This document shows, one piece after another, positions 11,901 through 26,600 of a stretch of DNA of 64,000 nucleotides. Position 1 is the stretch's first letter; each line of letters begins with the position of its first letter. The translations under genes and the position numbers were made by a program. The notes under the pieces are model-generated. The model was not told the DNA's origin. It saw only the letters and a list, made by a program, of their open reading frames with translations, and ran no database searches. The stretch comes from Zhengitettix transpicula (lineage: Eukaryota > Arthropoda > Insecta > Orthoptera > Tetrigidae), in NCBI GenBank assembly GCA_037074705.1, contig CM073595.1, positions 26,503,501-26,567,500 on the forward strand. Direction: 5' to 3'.

Positions 11901-13424
11901 TGTCATTGGACATCATTTGACCTGCATTGTATTACAACCATGTGCATATATTTTAAGCGCTGAAGTTCTGATAAACTTTATTTTTTGTCCATTTTGTAAT
12001 GTGCATCTTTACGGAATCATGGGTAGGTGATTTTTCCAGTTGCAAGGTTTCATAAAACTTTACATCCCGAACATCTGAGCTTCTACACTAGAGGTAAAAC
12101 CTTCTCTGAATTTTTGTTCACTCAGGCAAAAGGTTATTTTTTGTTTAAAAAAACCCAGCAAATTCACGCCGAGGAAATTAAACTTAATTTCACGTACATA
12201 TTACCTGATTCGGGATACATTTTTAAGCTAATTCTTTGTGATGAAATTACCTCTGGCCCAAGCAAGAGCTTGGACTGGCTGCACAGTGCTATTGATCGCT
12301 TCGGGCCCCGGGAGTTAGAAACCTCGTGTAGCGCAACACATGATAATTGCTTTCGAAACGAGAAGTGCGTTTAGTGTTAAGCACCCTTCCCTTTATTTAC
12401 ACTCATATTTGCTGATTAACGTAAACCCGAACTGATTCCAAATGTTGTGCGGTCCCTTTGAGCGGATCATTTATCAGGGACCATTCGCGTAGTCGAGATT
12501 CCAGTAGATGTTAATTTCATATATTTATAAATACATATATAATAGTTGCCTTACCTGAAATTGAAGTACGGCTTTTCCATTCAGGACATGTTGAAGTTTG
12601 TCAAAATTTCGGAGGCGTTAGCCGGCCTGGACACGTGCTCTGTTTTCCTCCAGCAGAAGGAGGCTGACGCCTCCGAAAATTTGAAGATTTTCCTCCTGTC
12701 CCGAATGGCGACGCCGAAATTCATTTTATAAAAATAATAATATCATATTCCGTAGATCCTGAAGAGAAGCTTAGCTTCAAGGATGTCGAATGAGACAGGG
12801 TGTACATTTATTCCATTAATACTATCAATTAATAAAGACTAATAACATTCTATAACATAAACTTATTATTAATATCATATAATAGCAGAACTCTCTCTCT
12901 TTCCTTACCATGCGAATTAATTTAATTATTTTCACAGTCTCCCATCTATACTCGCGATATATATCTACAAATGGGCAGCTTGCCCTATGGCGAGTAACAA
13001 AGCGTGGAATGACATACGGGATAAGATAGAAAGACCAACTTACATTGGCAGAGGTGATCACAAATTTAAAATCAAAACGAGATGGCAAGAAAACAGACGT
13101 AGGGAAATTCTCATTTCTAAACGGATCCATAGCGGATTGGAACAATTCACCTGCAGCAGTGTTTTAGGGACAATCTACCAACAAGAAGGTTTGGGAGCAA
13201 TCGAAGTAGATTCGTGAAGTGAAGTGTATTTGTATAACCATGTTCCCTCTAAAAATATCTTTTATGACTATTTTTTCCTTTAGTGAAATGTTGAAATTAG
13301 GGGAAAAATTTTCAGTATAAATGCCGAGGACATTATTTTCTTTTAATTTTATTTTCATCTTTCAAAGTTTTATTAATTTATTGTTTATATATTGTTATAA
13401 ACTGCCGGGATCGATCCCAATCAA

Positions 13425-13511
<87 letters not shown>

Positions 13512-16500
13512 TTTATTCAATTGCCCCACGTTGTGGAACTAAAAATGTAATGATTAAAAGGGAAGCTAATTATATGATGAATTAATTAACAAAATGATTA
13601 CAATAATAAAACTTTTAATTTGCCAAAGATTACTTCAACAGGTGTTAATTTAGTTTTTACAACTTATTTGCCTAGGTTGGCACGCCGAATTCAATAATTT
13701 CAAAAATTACAAAACAAATATTTTTATTTTATAATTTGTGGCGTTCAATGTAAAATACAATATTTTATATTTCTCAATCAATCATATTTAATAACTCTTC
13801 TTCTCAGGGTCTTTGACTGGGTTTGATAAGTAAGAACAATCAAAATTATAAATTAAATAATTAACAATTCAACCAAATTGAAACGAACGGAATACGAAAT
13901 CTAACAAAATGAAAAGAACCGAAATCTGACTATACCCTTAATTACCGTTTACAGAATTAAATTATTTTGGTTTGTACTTACAACTGTCCTGCTGGTACCA
14001 GACTTATTTTTGGAGCTTGGGGACACTAAAAAGCCATTAATCACTGATTCAACACTTTATCAAAACACACGGTTGTAGTTCTTGTATTATTCCTCCGGTC
14101 AACAGTCGGACGTATTATTTCAATTCCTTTCTGCAGAAAATGTTATTTTGGAATGCCTATGTATTTGAATGTGGCGCTAAACTTTTTGTTTCAGCTTTAC
14201 AGGTTTTTTATATCTTGTCTCTCCGTCCAGACCTTTTTACTTAGATTTTTAAAACATATAAGTCTCTCAGTTGAATTTCTATGCTTGGACCACGCTGTTC
14301 GTACTCTTAAATTCTGCTCCCTCTCTCGACCGACCACAATATTCGCCAGACTGCAACCAACTGACCTCCCGTACAATGCGCACAGTTGACAACAAAGCTC
14401 GCCGACAAAGCCTGCCGTCATTGTTTCTTTTAAGAATTTGTACCACTAAACAATCCAATTTATTTAAACAATTATATATATATATATAGACACATATAAC
14501 GTACATGAGGTAGCGACTGACATTCCTGACGCAGCGCTGATGCTACTGAAGAAAGAGAACGTGAAATTAGGAAGAACGGTTTCTAATATTGTATAATGAA
14601 CATCTAAAAAGGGAATTTTCAGAATTGAACCTCTGAAGGGGGATCGATAGGATGTAAGGACATTGCAGCAAAAAATATGAGAATAATTTTAAACTGCTTC
14701 ATGCGCTGAGAATTAGTTGAAAAGCTTACACCGTTTTCCAGAAAAATCACTTCTTAGCTTTCCAAGCGGCGCGGAGTATCTTTTCCGCGACTGAATGGAC
14801 GTTGCAGCCTACGACGTCAAAATGTCTCCTAATAGTTGAAATTATTTTTTTCTGCAAAAGTGTTAAATGTTATTTGTAAAATATTCTATATTTTTTATAA
14901 ATTTGCACAGTTTCTCTTCAGATTTCTTCTGCTCTTGTCGTTGATGCAGAACCAAAAGAATATAGTAATACCATCACATTTTCTGGTTATTATATATAAG
15001 AAACATTAATTTCAATACCTTTATAATTTAAATGCCTTAATCATAAATTTTAATCCAGAGATGAAATCGATGAGAATTTAAGGATTTAGTAAAACAGGAA
15101 CCAAATTATCATCTAATCGTTTCTCCAAACTTTAAGCTAATGATTCCATTTTAAATTTAAATTCTAACCATCCCAAGCACATGATTTACAATGTGGCAAA
15201 TAATTTAATTTTTAGATCAATACAGTGAACCGATACATAATATTGTGATATTCTAAAACGAAAATTATTTCAATTTTATAATGTCGTTAGTTTTCCATTA
15301 AAGTTATATTTAAGTTGTTGTTTAGTAATCTAAATAAATATGAAAATAACCTCAATGACTATTAATTTTCCTCTAAATGTTGGGTCTTTTACTAATGTAG
15401 TACCAGAAATATTAAGAAAGATACTTTGATTAGTAAACCTCTTACACAAATTAATTTCTTAAAGACGTTTTGACCAATACCGTTAATTCTCCTGTTAATG
15501 AAAGACGAGAAGAATTAAATAATATCAAACAAAACGGTTTAATATGAAAGAAGTCTGGATTTAGCTCTGTTAGATTAGCAATGATTATTTCACTGTCACG
15601 TAAAATTGTTAATACGTTTTTTATGTAAAATGATATTAATGAATTTAAGATAACAATCAAACTTGTTTTTGCACTTCGTTGAAAAATAGCAATTTGACCA
15701 CGGAAGTAAATATTTGGTATATCATATATTTTGCTCAAACTGTATTACGGGATATATTGGACTCACACTTTTTTAAAACAACAGATTTATAATCACAACT
15801 AAAGTTTGAAGACTAAATATAAAATGGTTACTTCATTGTCTACCCATTTTATAATAACCAACGTTTTGAAAAGACATTTATTTTCTACGAAGAAAACATA
15901 GTTTAGAATTAAGAAATGCTGAGGCTATATATATATTGTAATACTAATTAAGGAGGCCATTAATTGTTTAAATAATTGGATTGTTTAGCGGCACAAATTC
16001 TTAAAGACGACAATGACGGCAGGCTCTTTGTCGGCGGTCTTTGTTGCGAGCTGCTAGGACTGGCTGAATTCAGACTGGCGGATATTATGGTCGAGAGAGA
16101 GAGCAAAAATTTAAGAGTACGAACAGCGTGGCCTAAGCTTAAAGATTAAAACTGAGAGACTTATATGTTTTAAAAATCCAAGTAAAAAGCTCTGAACGGA
16201 GAGACACGTTATAAAAACCGCAAAGCTGAAACAAAAAGTTTAGCGCCACGTTCAGATACATACGAGTACCGAAATAACATTTTTCCGCATAAAGGCATTG
16301 AGAAATAATACTGTTGACCGGAGGTGCGTCTGATCGAGATCCCGGAGGAATAATACAAGAACTACAACCGTGTGTTTTGATCATGATGTGTAGAATCAGT
16401 GATAAATCGCCTTTTTAATGAATTGTGTATCCAAGCTCCGAAAACTAAGTCTGGTACTGGTAAGTACAAACAAAACTAATTAAATTCTGTAAACGGTAAT

Positions 16501-17633
16501 TAATTTATTTATGCTCATTACAATTTTGGCTTCCAGAACGTGCGGAAAGTTAATAAATTATTTATTTTAATAATTACAATATATTTATATATATATATCA
16601 ATACAGATAAAATTATCGTTGTTAGAAATTAAGAGAGCGATATGAGAAATTACTATGCCGATATTTTAAAGTAACTGTAAATTAAAATATCTATATAAAT
16701 ACATGACAATCATCTTTGCTTTCATCTACTACTCTTTGAATGGAACGAAATCATTTGTAACAATAAATGTGTATTATTAGTTATATTATAAGAGAAGAAT
16801 TTTTTTCTAGGTTTAATTATCATAGTCACTGATTTTAATTTCATTTAGAACGTATCGAACCACTTATATCAAATCAATCAATCAATGAGATAATTTTATC
16901 TTTCATAAATACATTAGTTAAATAGCAAACACATAAAAGTGAACCTAAAAGTTTTTGATATCGGCATAAGAAACAGAAAAACGTTCTTGAACAGTAATGA
17001 TTTAAGAGTCGCATACTTTATGTTGGATCGAGGATATGTTGATAATAATTATGATATTATTTTGGGATAGTCGGCTGTCTTGTCTGTTATGTATGGTCAT
17101 TATTATTTTTTTTATTCTGATTTTAAGTTGAAAGTTCATTTTTATATTTCAACAATGATAACGAGCGTTCTAATTTTCGTGCACCAACTCTTTGACCTCT
17201 GTTTGACAATCGACGCATGACCGAACAATGTTTTACCTTTTCACCTTCTTTACTCAACCGTGGTGAGTAATATTTTAGCTTTAGCGATGCATGTGTATTC
17301 GGCTAGTATAAATATACACGGAACGAGCCATGACGACAAAAGGTCGCTTGGAGAACAATTTCGTGGGAAGTACTGATATAGTGAAATGGTGATCGCGAGG
17401 AATATCGCGTGAAGAGAAGACGAACTGCCGAAGGAGAAAAAAAAAGTTATGAAGTGAAGCCCACGGGATCAATAGCGACCAAGTGGACGGTCATTTGATA
17501 TGTTCAACAGGGGAATTATGAAGGCAGAAGAGACTGACTGGATGAATGAAATTATGCGTCGAGAAGGTTGAAGAAAAATGAGATAACAGAATATAAATAT
17601 GGTTGAAGTTGAAACGATTAAAACACTCATCAA

Positions 17634-17667
<34 letters not shown>

Positions 17668-20600
17668 TGTATAAATTTGCAGAGGAAAGGGATTTTGGGA
17701 AAAGCCAGACGCGACGCGCGTTCGCCGACAAAGAGGATTAAGACGCAGTCCTAAGTGCTAAAAGCTAAAAATCCGCAAATAGTTTCCCAACTTGTGGAAT
17801 GTTCCACTCAAATGTCGGAACGCATTAATGGGAAATCCAGCCGACCAACACTCTTGACACCCAGAGAGCGACGTTGACTGCAATGATTGGTCAAACTGAT
17901 CCCCATGAGAGCCCGAGATTTGAGAAAAGGTAGAATAAGGCGCGGAAAGAGTTTTTAAAAACTCTTGCACATCTGGAACAGTCAGTGGATGTAGAGGTTA
18001 GTCTGGAACTGAAAGTTGCAGTGGTTGGGGTTGCTGGGGAGAAGTGAAGCTAAAATGAGAGTTGCAGAAAGAGTTAAAGTTAGTTACGGGTTGAGAGTCA
18101 GATTCGACAAGCCTCATTGTGTTGTGAACTAGCTGTTGCCGGAAGAATCTAGGCTTCACTTATTTCGAATTATAATTGTTTTTAATATATACCATATACA
18201 CTCTTATTGTGTGGCCCTTGTAATACGGGCCTGAATTTCATATTTATTGTACCTATCTGAGTCTTAGTAAACATAATGAAAATAAAATGAATGTACAAGG
18301 GTGGTTCAATAAGTAATGCCTCCTATTTTTTTCTCCTTAAATAACTTAGTTAGGTAAAAATTTTGAATTTGGAGTGATTTCTCAAACATTCTTCTCCAAT
18401 CCACTGCAGTGAAAAATGGCTGACATTGACGGACGTATTAGACAGCGCCCAGTGATTGAATTCTTAATTGCGGATTGTTGAAACGCCCATTCGCATTCAC
18501 GAGAGGCTGAAAAATGTGTATGGTGAAGCAACAGTGGATGTCAGCACTGTTCGGTGATGGATTCGTCGATGTAACGAAGCTGAAGGGAAAACGTCCGTGC
18601 ATCGATGGCTTAGGAAGAAAAACCACGCTTTTTATCGCACTGGAATATATGCTCTTGTTAAAAGGTGGACAAAAACTGTGGAACATGACGGAGACTGTAT
18701 TGAAAAGTGAAAATTTAATCAGTAATGTTGTGGGTTTATGCTGTGTAAATTGCATTTAATAGTCTTGACAAACACAGAGAAAAAAATAGGATGCATTACG
18801 TATTAACTCACTCTCGTGTTTAATATACGTATTTTCTTGAATTAGCAAAAATATAATTTTATTTGTTTGTTTTTGTATTCGTCTAATAATTACAAATTTA
18901 ATAAATTTTGAATTGTTGTTATTAGTATTTGAAGTTTATTTATTATTTAGGTGAACATGCGTAAACAATTAAAAGATTTTCTGGCGGAGCGATATACATA
19001 ATCGTTACTATAGTCGGTTTGAAATTGGAAAAGCGATGGCGGTTAGTTTCTCGCGAGGGGTGTGACCTTGAATCAACCAATCACAACGCCTGAAATAAAG
19101 CAGCGTTTGCGAACAGTAGTTCTGCTTTCATTGAGCTGTATAAGTCGTGTGTGGCCCCCCTCCATGCGGACACGCCAGGAGACTTCTTATTTTCTACGGA
19201 CTATATTCGACTTGAAATTGTGGTGCAGTTTCAAAGTATTAAGCCAGTAAGTTGACGCCCCAGAATATGGGTATGACTCTAATTGGATGTAGCATGTGAA
19301 CCAGTTTTCAACATAATTACACAGATTCGAAATTCCTGTCGACTTGATGACAACCCTGATGTACGAGATGCCTGGTAGTATCTTTCCTTCCGCAAACCCA
19401 CGTCCAGAATGGCCGCCTTCTTCGTGTCTGATAATCTCTTGGGAGCACTGTATTACTTCATTGGATCGTTTGTCGTCCAACCTCCTGAACGAATCTATAC
19501 GTTCCACTACGCGTCACATTCTTTCTGCTTCGTATCTGCACCTTACTTTCACGGCCCCTCTGCGTGGTTTCTAACATCCTTCTTTCAACACATCTTTCTG
19601 TAACGTTAAACTGGCGTATCTTCGTTTAACTCATTTTCTGTACCTTCTCTGTAAAACTGTTAACGGAAATCACTTTCGTGGTTAGTTCAAGCTACACACG
19701 AGACCGAGTCATGAAGTTCCACTTTCTAGACCCGGGGAAATTCCACTCGTCTATTTTAATTTTCCAAGGTCTACAGAATGCTGTTGATATTAAATGTAAG
19801 TTAATCACTTTTATAAAATACGACTGAAAACTTTTATCTTTGAATTTAGTTCTCAGGAAGGATTGTTGCAAGTATTCAGCTTGTGTATTTCTACACTATT
19901 TCCATAAAATATCACTAAATATTACAAATTTCATTGCGTATGTATCCGTGGTCAGTGGGAATAAGTTGTTAAATCGAAAAAAATAATACGCAGACAGATA
20001 ATAGTTTGAAACGAAACAAAAAAATCCGAACATCGATTTGTTTTAATAGGAAATTAATTCAACATCTAGGACAGTCTCAAATATAGTTTTATTTAAATTA
20101 TTTTTGATAGCTCTCAACTACTTTTCATATTATTTCTAAGAATAAATCAACAAGGCCTACTATTTCGTCAAATAACAAGTACACAAATGCGGTCACAATA
20201 TAAGAATGAGTGTCTAATAGTCTGATGGCCTTAGAGATCTGAGATTTTAAAATTACGATAAGGCTGGTTGTATTTTCAAAGTTTATACAGCATACGTTTG
20301 ATGTGATGGTTTTAGAATCAAATATTTATTTGGTTCTCATGTGACTTAGATATCCTCATCGTTGTATAAGTTTGTATGAATGCCGCGGAAGCTATCGAAA
20401 AAAAGTTAAAACTCTATTTCGGAGTCTGTTTCAGAGATTCAAGTTATTGGGTTTGTCGCAGCCGTCGAACTATACTGATGCGATTACAGATGCGAATCGG
20501 AGACGAGAGAATGTGAGGAAAAATCGTAAATAGCACGTAACTATAGGTCGTGAGAAACAGCAAGTCACGTCAGATGCGTAGCAGGAGAATCGAGAAGACG

Positions 20601-23600
20601 AAGGGGAGCATTGTCGTCAGTTGCGAACTCCTCCTTGCGGAGAAACTGGAACTACTGCACTACCATTTTAAAATCATTAATTATTATCTTAGCAACGGGA
20701 TATACAGACAACGACAAGGTCTCTGTACTGATCATCTCTTAACTTTTACGGATGAGTTTTTACGTGTACAACAGGTCCAGAACAGAACACAGTGTGTTTC
20801 CATGCGTCAATATTTCCAGTATACTTTTTACATTATCAAGTTTCCGTAACACAGGTTAGTGCAACTGCGACAATTACAAGGCAGTGAGTTACTGTGCATT
20901 TTCGCATTTTATCACGACTTTCTACCGTACACCGTCACAGCTTACCCTTCAAGAAAAAATATTCATATTCAAATGATGAAAATCATTTTATGATTCCAGA
21001 CTAATACCCTCTCATTTATAAATATGTGGCTTTCTTGGTATCTCGTAAAACAAAGCATGGCGGTTAAGGCAGAAAAAAACTGAACAAACCGAATTACCAC
21101 TGTTTACCTCAAAATATATGACTAAAAATCTACATTTAACCAATTTTTCATCGTGGCAGACTGTCCGAAGTAAAGTAGTTGTTCTGCGTTAAATTGAGAA
21201 TTACAATTAAAAATGGGGAATCACAAAAGTTTCAGAGGACACACTCACACGGAGTGCGACTCGGACCACGCTCTAATCGAAAAAGCAAAACAATACGGGA
21301 AATGAAAATTAACCACTTAAATGATTGGATTCAGCTCGTTAGGTCTCGCAGAAAAAAAAAACTTTTACAGTGTTGTTACGGCGAAGGAGAGCCAGTGCTG
21401 TTATTGCAGTACCGCAAATACTCGGCAGGTGTATTTTTTTACGCATACACTCGAAAATAAATCTATCAAAATGATGACTTAAAGAGAATAGGGAAAAGTT
21501 GTTATATCTGATCACTTTCATTTTGTTTCTATCGGGCCAAATCCCACTTCTATCTAGATAACTTAAAACATGATAGACCTGCAATAAGAAAATTGAAGAC
21601 GACAGTTATATAATAAGTATATGTTTAAAAATTATAAAAATCAAGACATGACTGAAATAATTTTATGAATTATTTAATTAAAAGAATATCAAACTAAATA
21701 AGTTTCATTTACCCCCGGAATGACTTAGAACTAATCTTTAACGATGCCACATTTCAAAATATTGATTTTCACCGATTTAGGAGTTAATATCGTTGTTATT
21801 ATAGTTATTGAAGTTCTGTTTCCATTCCATATATTTATTATTTTATTATCGGATTATATTTCAATTCACAAATGTATTAAGCAGACACATCCTAATCATG
21901 CGGTGTCCTACAGTCACGAGTTGTCTCGTGACGTTCCTTGATGCAACTCTTGGGTGCAACCAAGTCCGTAACTTCTCGTTACGATTCCAAGGTTACAACT
22001 GTTACACCCTCGCTCGCTTAGAGTGAAAAATTTATATAGTGTATGAAGTCCGTAAAACAGCGATTAGTCTTAGTTGACGGAGACAAACGAAACAGACTTC
22101 CATACTCCAAGCTCTGCATGTGCAGAAATACAAGGACACTCCTGCACACTTGTGTCAATAACGTCAGCTAAGTCACACATAAGCCTTCGATCAATGCTGC
22201 TCCGTCTCCACCAAAAACAAATTCTTCTTAGCTAGATAGGAAAACCGAACTTTCTCAATACGAAAGCATAAACGACGTAATTTCATGCTTGGATTTTATC
22301 ATTAAAAATTTTGCGACCATTAATAACCATCCTACTCGAATGTACAAATGATAAATAATGTTCGTCAAATTTCTTTCCATTCTTCAGACGAAATTTTTCT
22401 TTCGCGACGAAATGTTAGTCACGTTACTAAATTATTTTTCGTTCTTATTTGTGAATGTCTTGATTTCGAAGAGCATCGAGTTAAATTAACCACTTTGGTA
22501 TGGATAATATCCATATGCAAGTTTTTCTAGGCGGAAGTCTAATTTACTATAGATATACACCTACTTTCCCGAAATTCGCATATTAGATTACTGAAAATTA
22601 TTAGTGAGTCTTATTGATTTAAGTAGTACATTTAATTAACCAATACCCTTTTCCGTTTTATGTATGCTTCACGCCGAAAGGTTTTCATTAATTGTATTGT
22701 TCAATACACTTTCCCAGTGAAAGAGAAAACAAGGGAGCGTGCTGATATCTGAAAGAACACAACGCTCGCTCGTACATCTTGTTACGGCCGAAACCTTCGG
22801 CAGCAGCCATTCTTCTTTCACAGAAAGTTCCTACCATTTATGCGTCAGCACTTATTTCCCCTAAAAGGGAAAAAGCAACCTCATCTTTGAGTTCCTGGAC
22901 CAGCTTTATCTGTAGCCGGCGGTTTCCTGTATTGAACGAATCCATTAATTGTTAAATCCTGAACCATCATATCTATATTTATGGCCAAATATATCACAAT
23001 AAAATATTTAATTACGAAATTACAAACTCTTCATCGACAAACACAACGTTTAGTCCTTACATTACGAACTCTTCAGTTATATTTGCAATATCTCAGGCCT
23101 ATATGCCAACGAATATTCAACCAAATCACTAATTACTACTAAAACTAATTAATGACAACCCATTACTATAGCAGATAATCACACTCGGTCTTGATTAAAA
23201 AGAACCTTCAAATTTGTAGAGTTTTCGATGGTATGCAGTCCAGTGATGTCTTAATTAACGCCTCAAGATGTCCTAATGTAAGGATGAAAAGTTGTATTTG
23301 TACGTAAAAAATTGTAATTTCTTAATTAAATACTTTATTCTGACTTATTTGACCATGAATAATTATATGATAATTTCAAGAGTGTCAGATAATGTTCAAT
23401 TGAAATCCTTAATTACTTACATTTATAATTCACACTGAGTATGATGTGGCTGTCCACTATAGATGCGAATAAAGCACATTTTAAACGATGATTAAATTGT
23501 AAAACGAAAATTAAGTGGAGTAAAATAAATACACTGTACAGTAATTGGAACAAAATTCTGATAAGTTGCAGCAAGATATACTATACCACGCGTTAGCGAC

Positions 23601-26600
23601 GAAGGCGAGTGACGCAGATTGAGGGGTGGGTGAAGAGGTAGCTCAGAATAGACGCATACAATACAATGTCTAACGCGGCCGAGCTCTATGCATTTACTGA
23701 AACTGATTGGCAGCGCTCGGGGACGGCGTAGCTCCTGCACAGAAGGTCACTAAACTGGGCCGCTAAGAAATGTGTCGCGAGTATTGATGAAAAACAATTC
23801 ATGTTTTTAAAAGTGTCATTAGTATACAAACATTATATTTCGCTGAATTGCTAACTTCAGTTTGAAATCACTTCATTTCTGATGGAGCTAATATCATTCT
23901 AATAATTGGGCTTCCAGGCGAAATTTCATTTTACTCTTACGCATTTTCTATTGTTCTCTATTATTAAGAATGTAATTATATTAACGTAAATTCGAATTGT
24001 ATCTGTAATTTAAATTAGTTTAGACATTATTGAAAACAGTCAATTTCCCTGAGAAAGGCAAAAATTTTCTGCTCAAAAAATTAAGATGTGTTTAGATTTC
24101 AATTACCAATGGTTTTAATAAGTCCTAATTTGTAAAAAAAAGTGTTTCATATATTTACAAAATTATTTAATTATCAATTATTTCCAAACAAAGTTTGGCT
24201 TATGACAATATATTAAGATAATTATTTAATTTTGTTTTTTTCTTCATTTTTGGCTATATTATCATAACAATCTATATATAAAATTATATATGTGTTAACA
24301 CCATTTCAATTTACAAAATTATATGTATATATAAAATTATTCGACGAACATTTTTCTCTTTATCCCGAATTTAATTAATATACACAGCATCAATTTGTGT
24401 AAATTAAATATTTATTCCACCGCAATATCATATAAAATATTTTATGACATATTGTGGAGCAACGACAATGCAGTAATTATTTTAGTATTAGCTTTGGCAT
24501 TATTTATATAATTTTTGATATTGGTACTTGTATACTCAATATCAATCCGTTTGGTCCTTTATTGTTCTTTTAGCTTTGTTATGTAATTATTAATGTTATT
24601 ATCAGATTTTAATCCAAATATTATTTTGTTTATTCCGTTATTCTCCAATTTATTTTCTATTTTATGTTTCAATTTATCTATGATGAAGAACAGTAATCAA
24701 TAACAATTATAACAATCTGACTTCGTGTATAAATTGATTAATTTGTATAATTGTGTTATGAATTTAATTCTTATGATTATTGGAATAAAAAATTCATATT
24801 TTATGAAAAATTATGAAACGGTTTTCTTTTTACAAATTGAGACTCGTTAAAGCCATTGCGGATAAAATATTCATAGAATTAAACATAAGTATCAAATCAG
24901 AGGTAATTATTTATTAATGTAGAATTTTACAAGGATATATTGTTAATAGAATATAAAGTGTCATTATTAAAAATATCAATACAGATCAACGCCAGCAATA
25001 ATTTTTACGATCAAAAATATTAGCGGAATTATGAAATGATTATTTTCAGTTATTAAAAATTTAACTTGCAAACAATTATATTTCTTTTAATGTTAGCTTT
25101 CAAAAATTATCATTATTTATCTGTAAAAATAAAAATACAACATTATTCTATAAGTGAACTATGTCAATAAAAGATTCAAGCGGTTTTGCTCTGAATAAAT
25201 TTAACGTTTCCAAAGCTAAGATCAAATTATGAATGCTGAAAGGAAAAAAATAGTAATGTTTAAGTAACAGAAGTAATAATATAATTTAGTCTTAGCTTTG
25301 GAATCATAGTAAATTTATTCGGAGCAAAAACGTTTGAAACTCTCCACTAATGAATATGTAAACTCATATAAAAAATTGGTGTATTTTTGTTTGCAGTGTG
25401 TGACTTGCCATTTGCAATCAGATTTTGAATTTTAATTATTATTTATTTAATTTTAATTTACTTTCACGTAATGAAGAATGTTAATGATGTGAACCTCCTT
25501 GTGGATTATAAAGTTCTATTATAAAGTGTGTTTTTTTCTTCAAAAGAACGTGTAATTATCATATATGTGTTGTATGTGGATGAACCTAGAATAAAAGGAA
25601 AACGCATGCTGATTTACTTAAATAAACTGCGTGTATATTAATAATCTTTCACTATCTAAAGGACTTGATTAAACTGTGTGTGGACTAATAAAATTATTAC
25701 AAGACAATTGTTGAAAGCTGCCATGAAATGAATAAAATTATTTGGAAGATTTTTAATGGGTTTTTTAAATCATGAATAATTTAAATTTATATAACAGTTC
25801 AATTACATTATAATGGATTTGATTATTTTACACTTCGTCACCTGTAAAGGATTCTTACGTAATAGATTACGACACGAAAGTTTCACATTGAAGTGAAACT
25901 AAACAGCCTATTAATTTAGTGGTTTAAACAAGTCGTCCCTTCAGAGATTATTTGAGAAATTAAAGCAAAAAGCCCCTCAGATTGGCGAAATCTATTGTTA
26001 CGAGAGGCTGGCTGCAATGCGGATACTATCAGGAACTCTCGCGAGATCTGAATACAAATTACGTCTTCAACGATGAAATATATTCAATTCCCAAACACTG
26101 GCACGTCGGCGGTTTGCTAGTTTACGTATCGACTAATTGACTCACGTTGCAGTAAGAAGATTCCCGTTCTCTAATCAAGTTTCGAGTTTGACCAAAGCGT
26201 TAAATCACAGCGTGCACCCAGGCCTATTAGCCCTTGGAACGTGTCACCGATATTTTAATTACGCACGTTTCAATTATAAATTACTTGTGTCTGTTGGACA
26301 TGAACGCGTTCGCGGCGGAATCAGAAACGCCGCAGATTAGAAAGGACAGTAAGAAAGGGCTTAACATGGAACATGACGAAATATTCCGCGGTCAGGTTCA
26401 TGAAGAATATACAGAATATTAGGAAATTTCAAATATGGACGATGAAACATGATCATGAGACTGAAATTCATATTCAATACTACTTATAATTGAATCAGAC
26501 AATACGGCACACATCTAGAATTAAATTATCTGGATGGAAAAATATTGGACTCCAAAACAGTGGAAAATTCCAGACGTCACAGACATTCGTTGTGCATTTA

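Noticed and set aside
19187..19507. 106-codon minus-strand frame
   Set aside because: No family recognised and no supporting exon structure.
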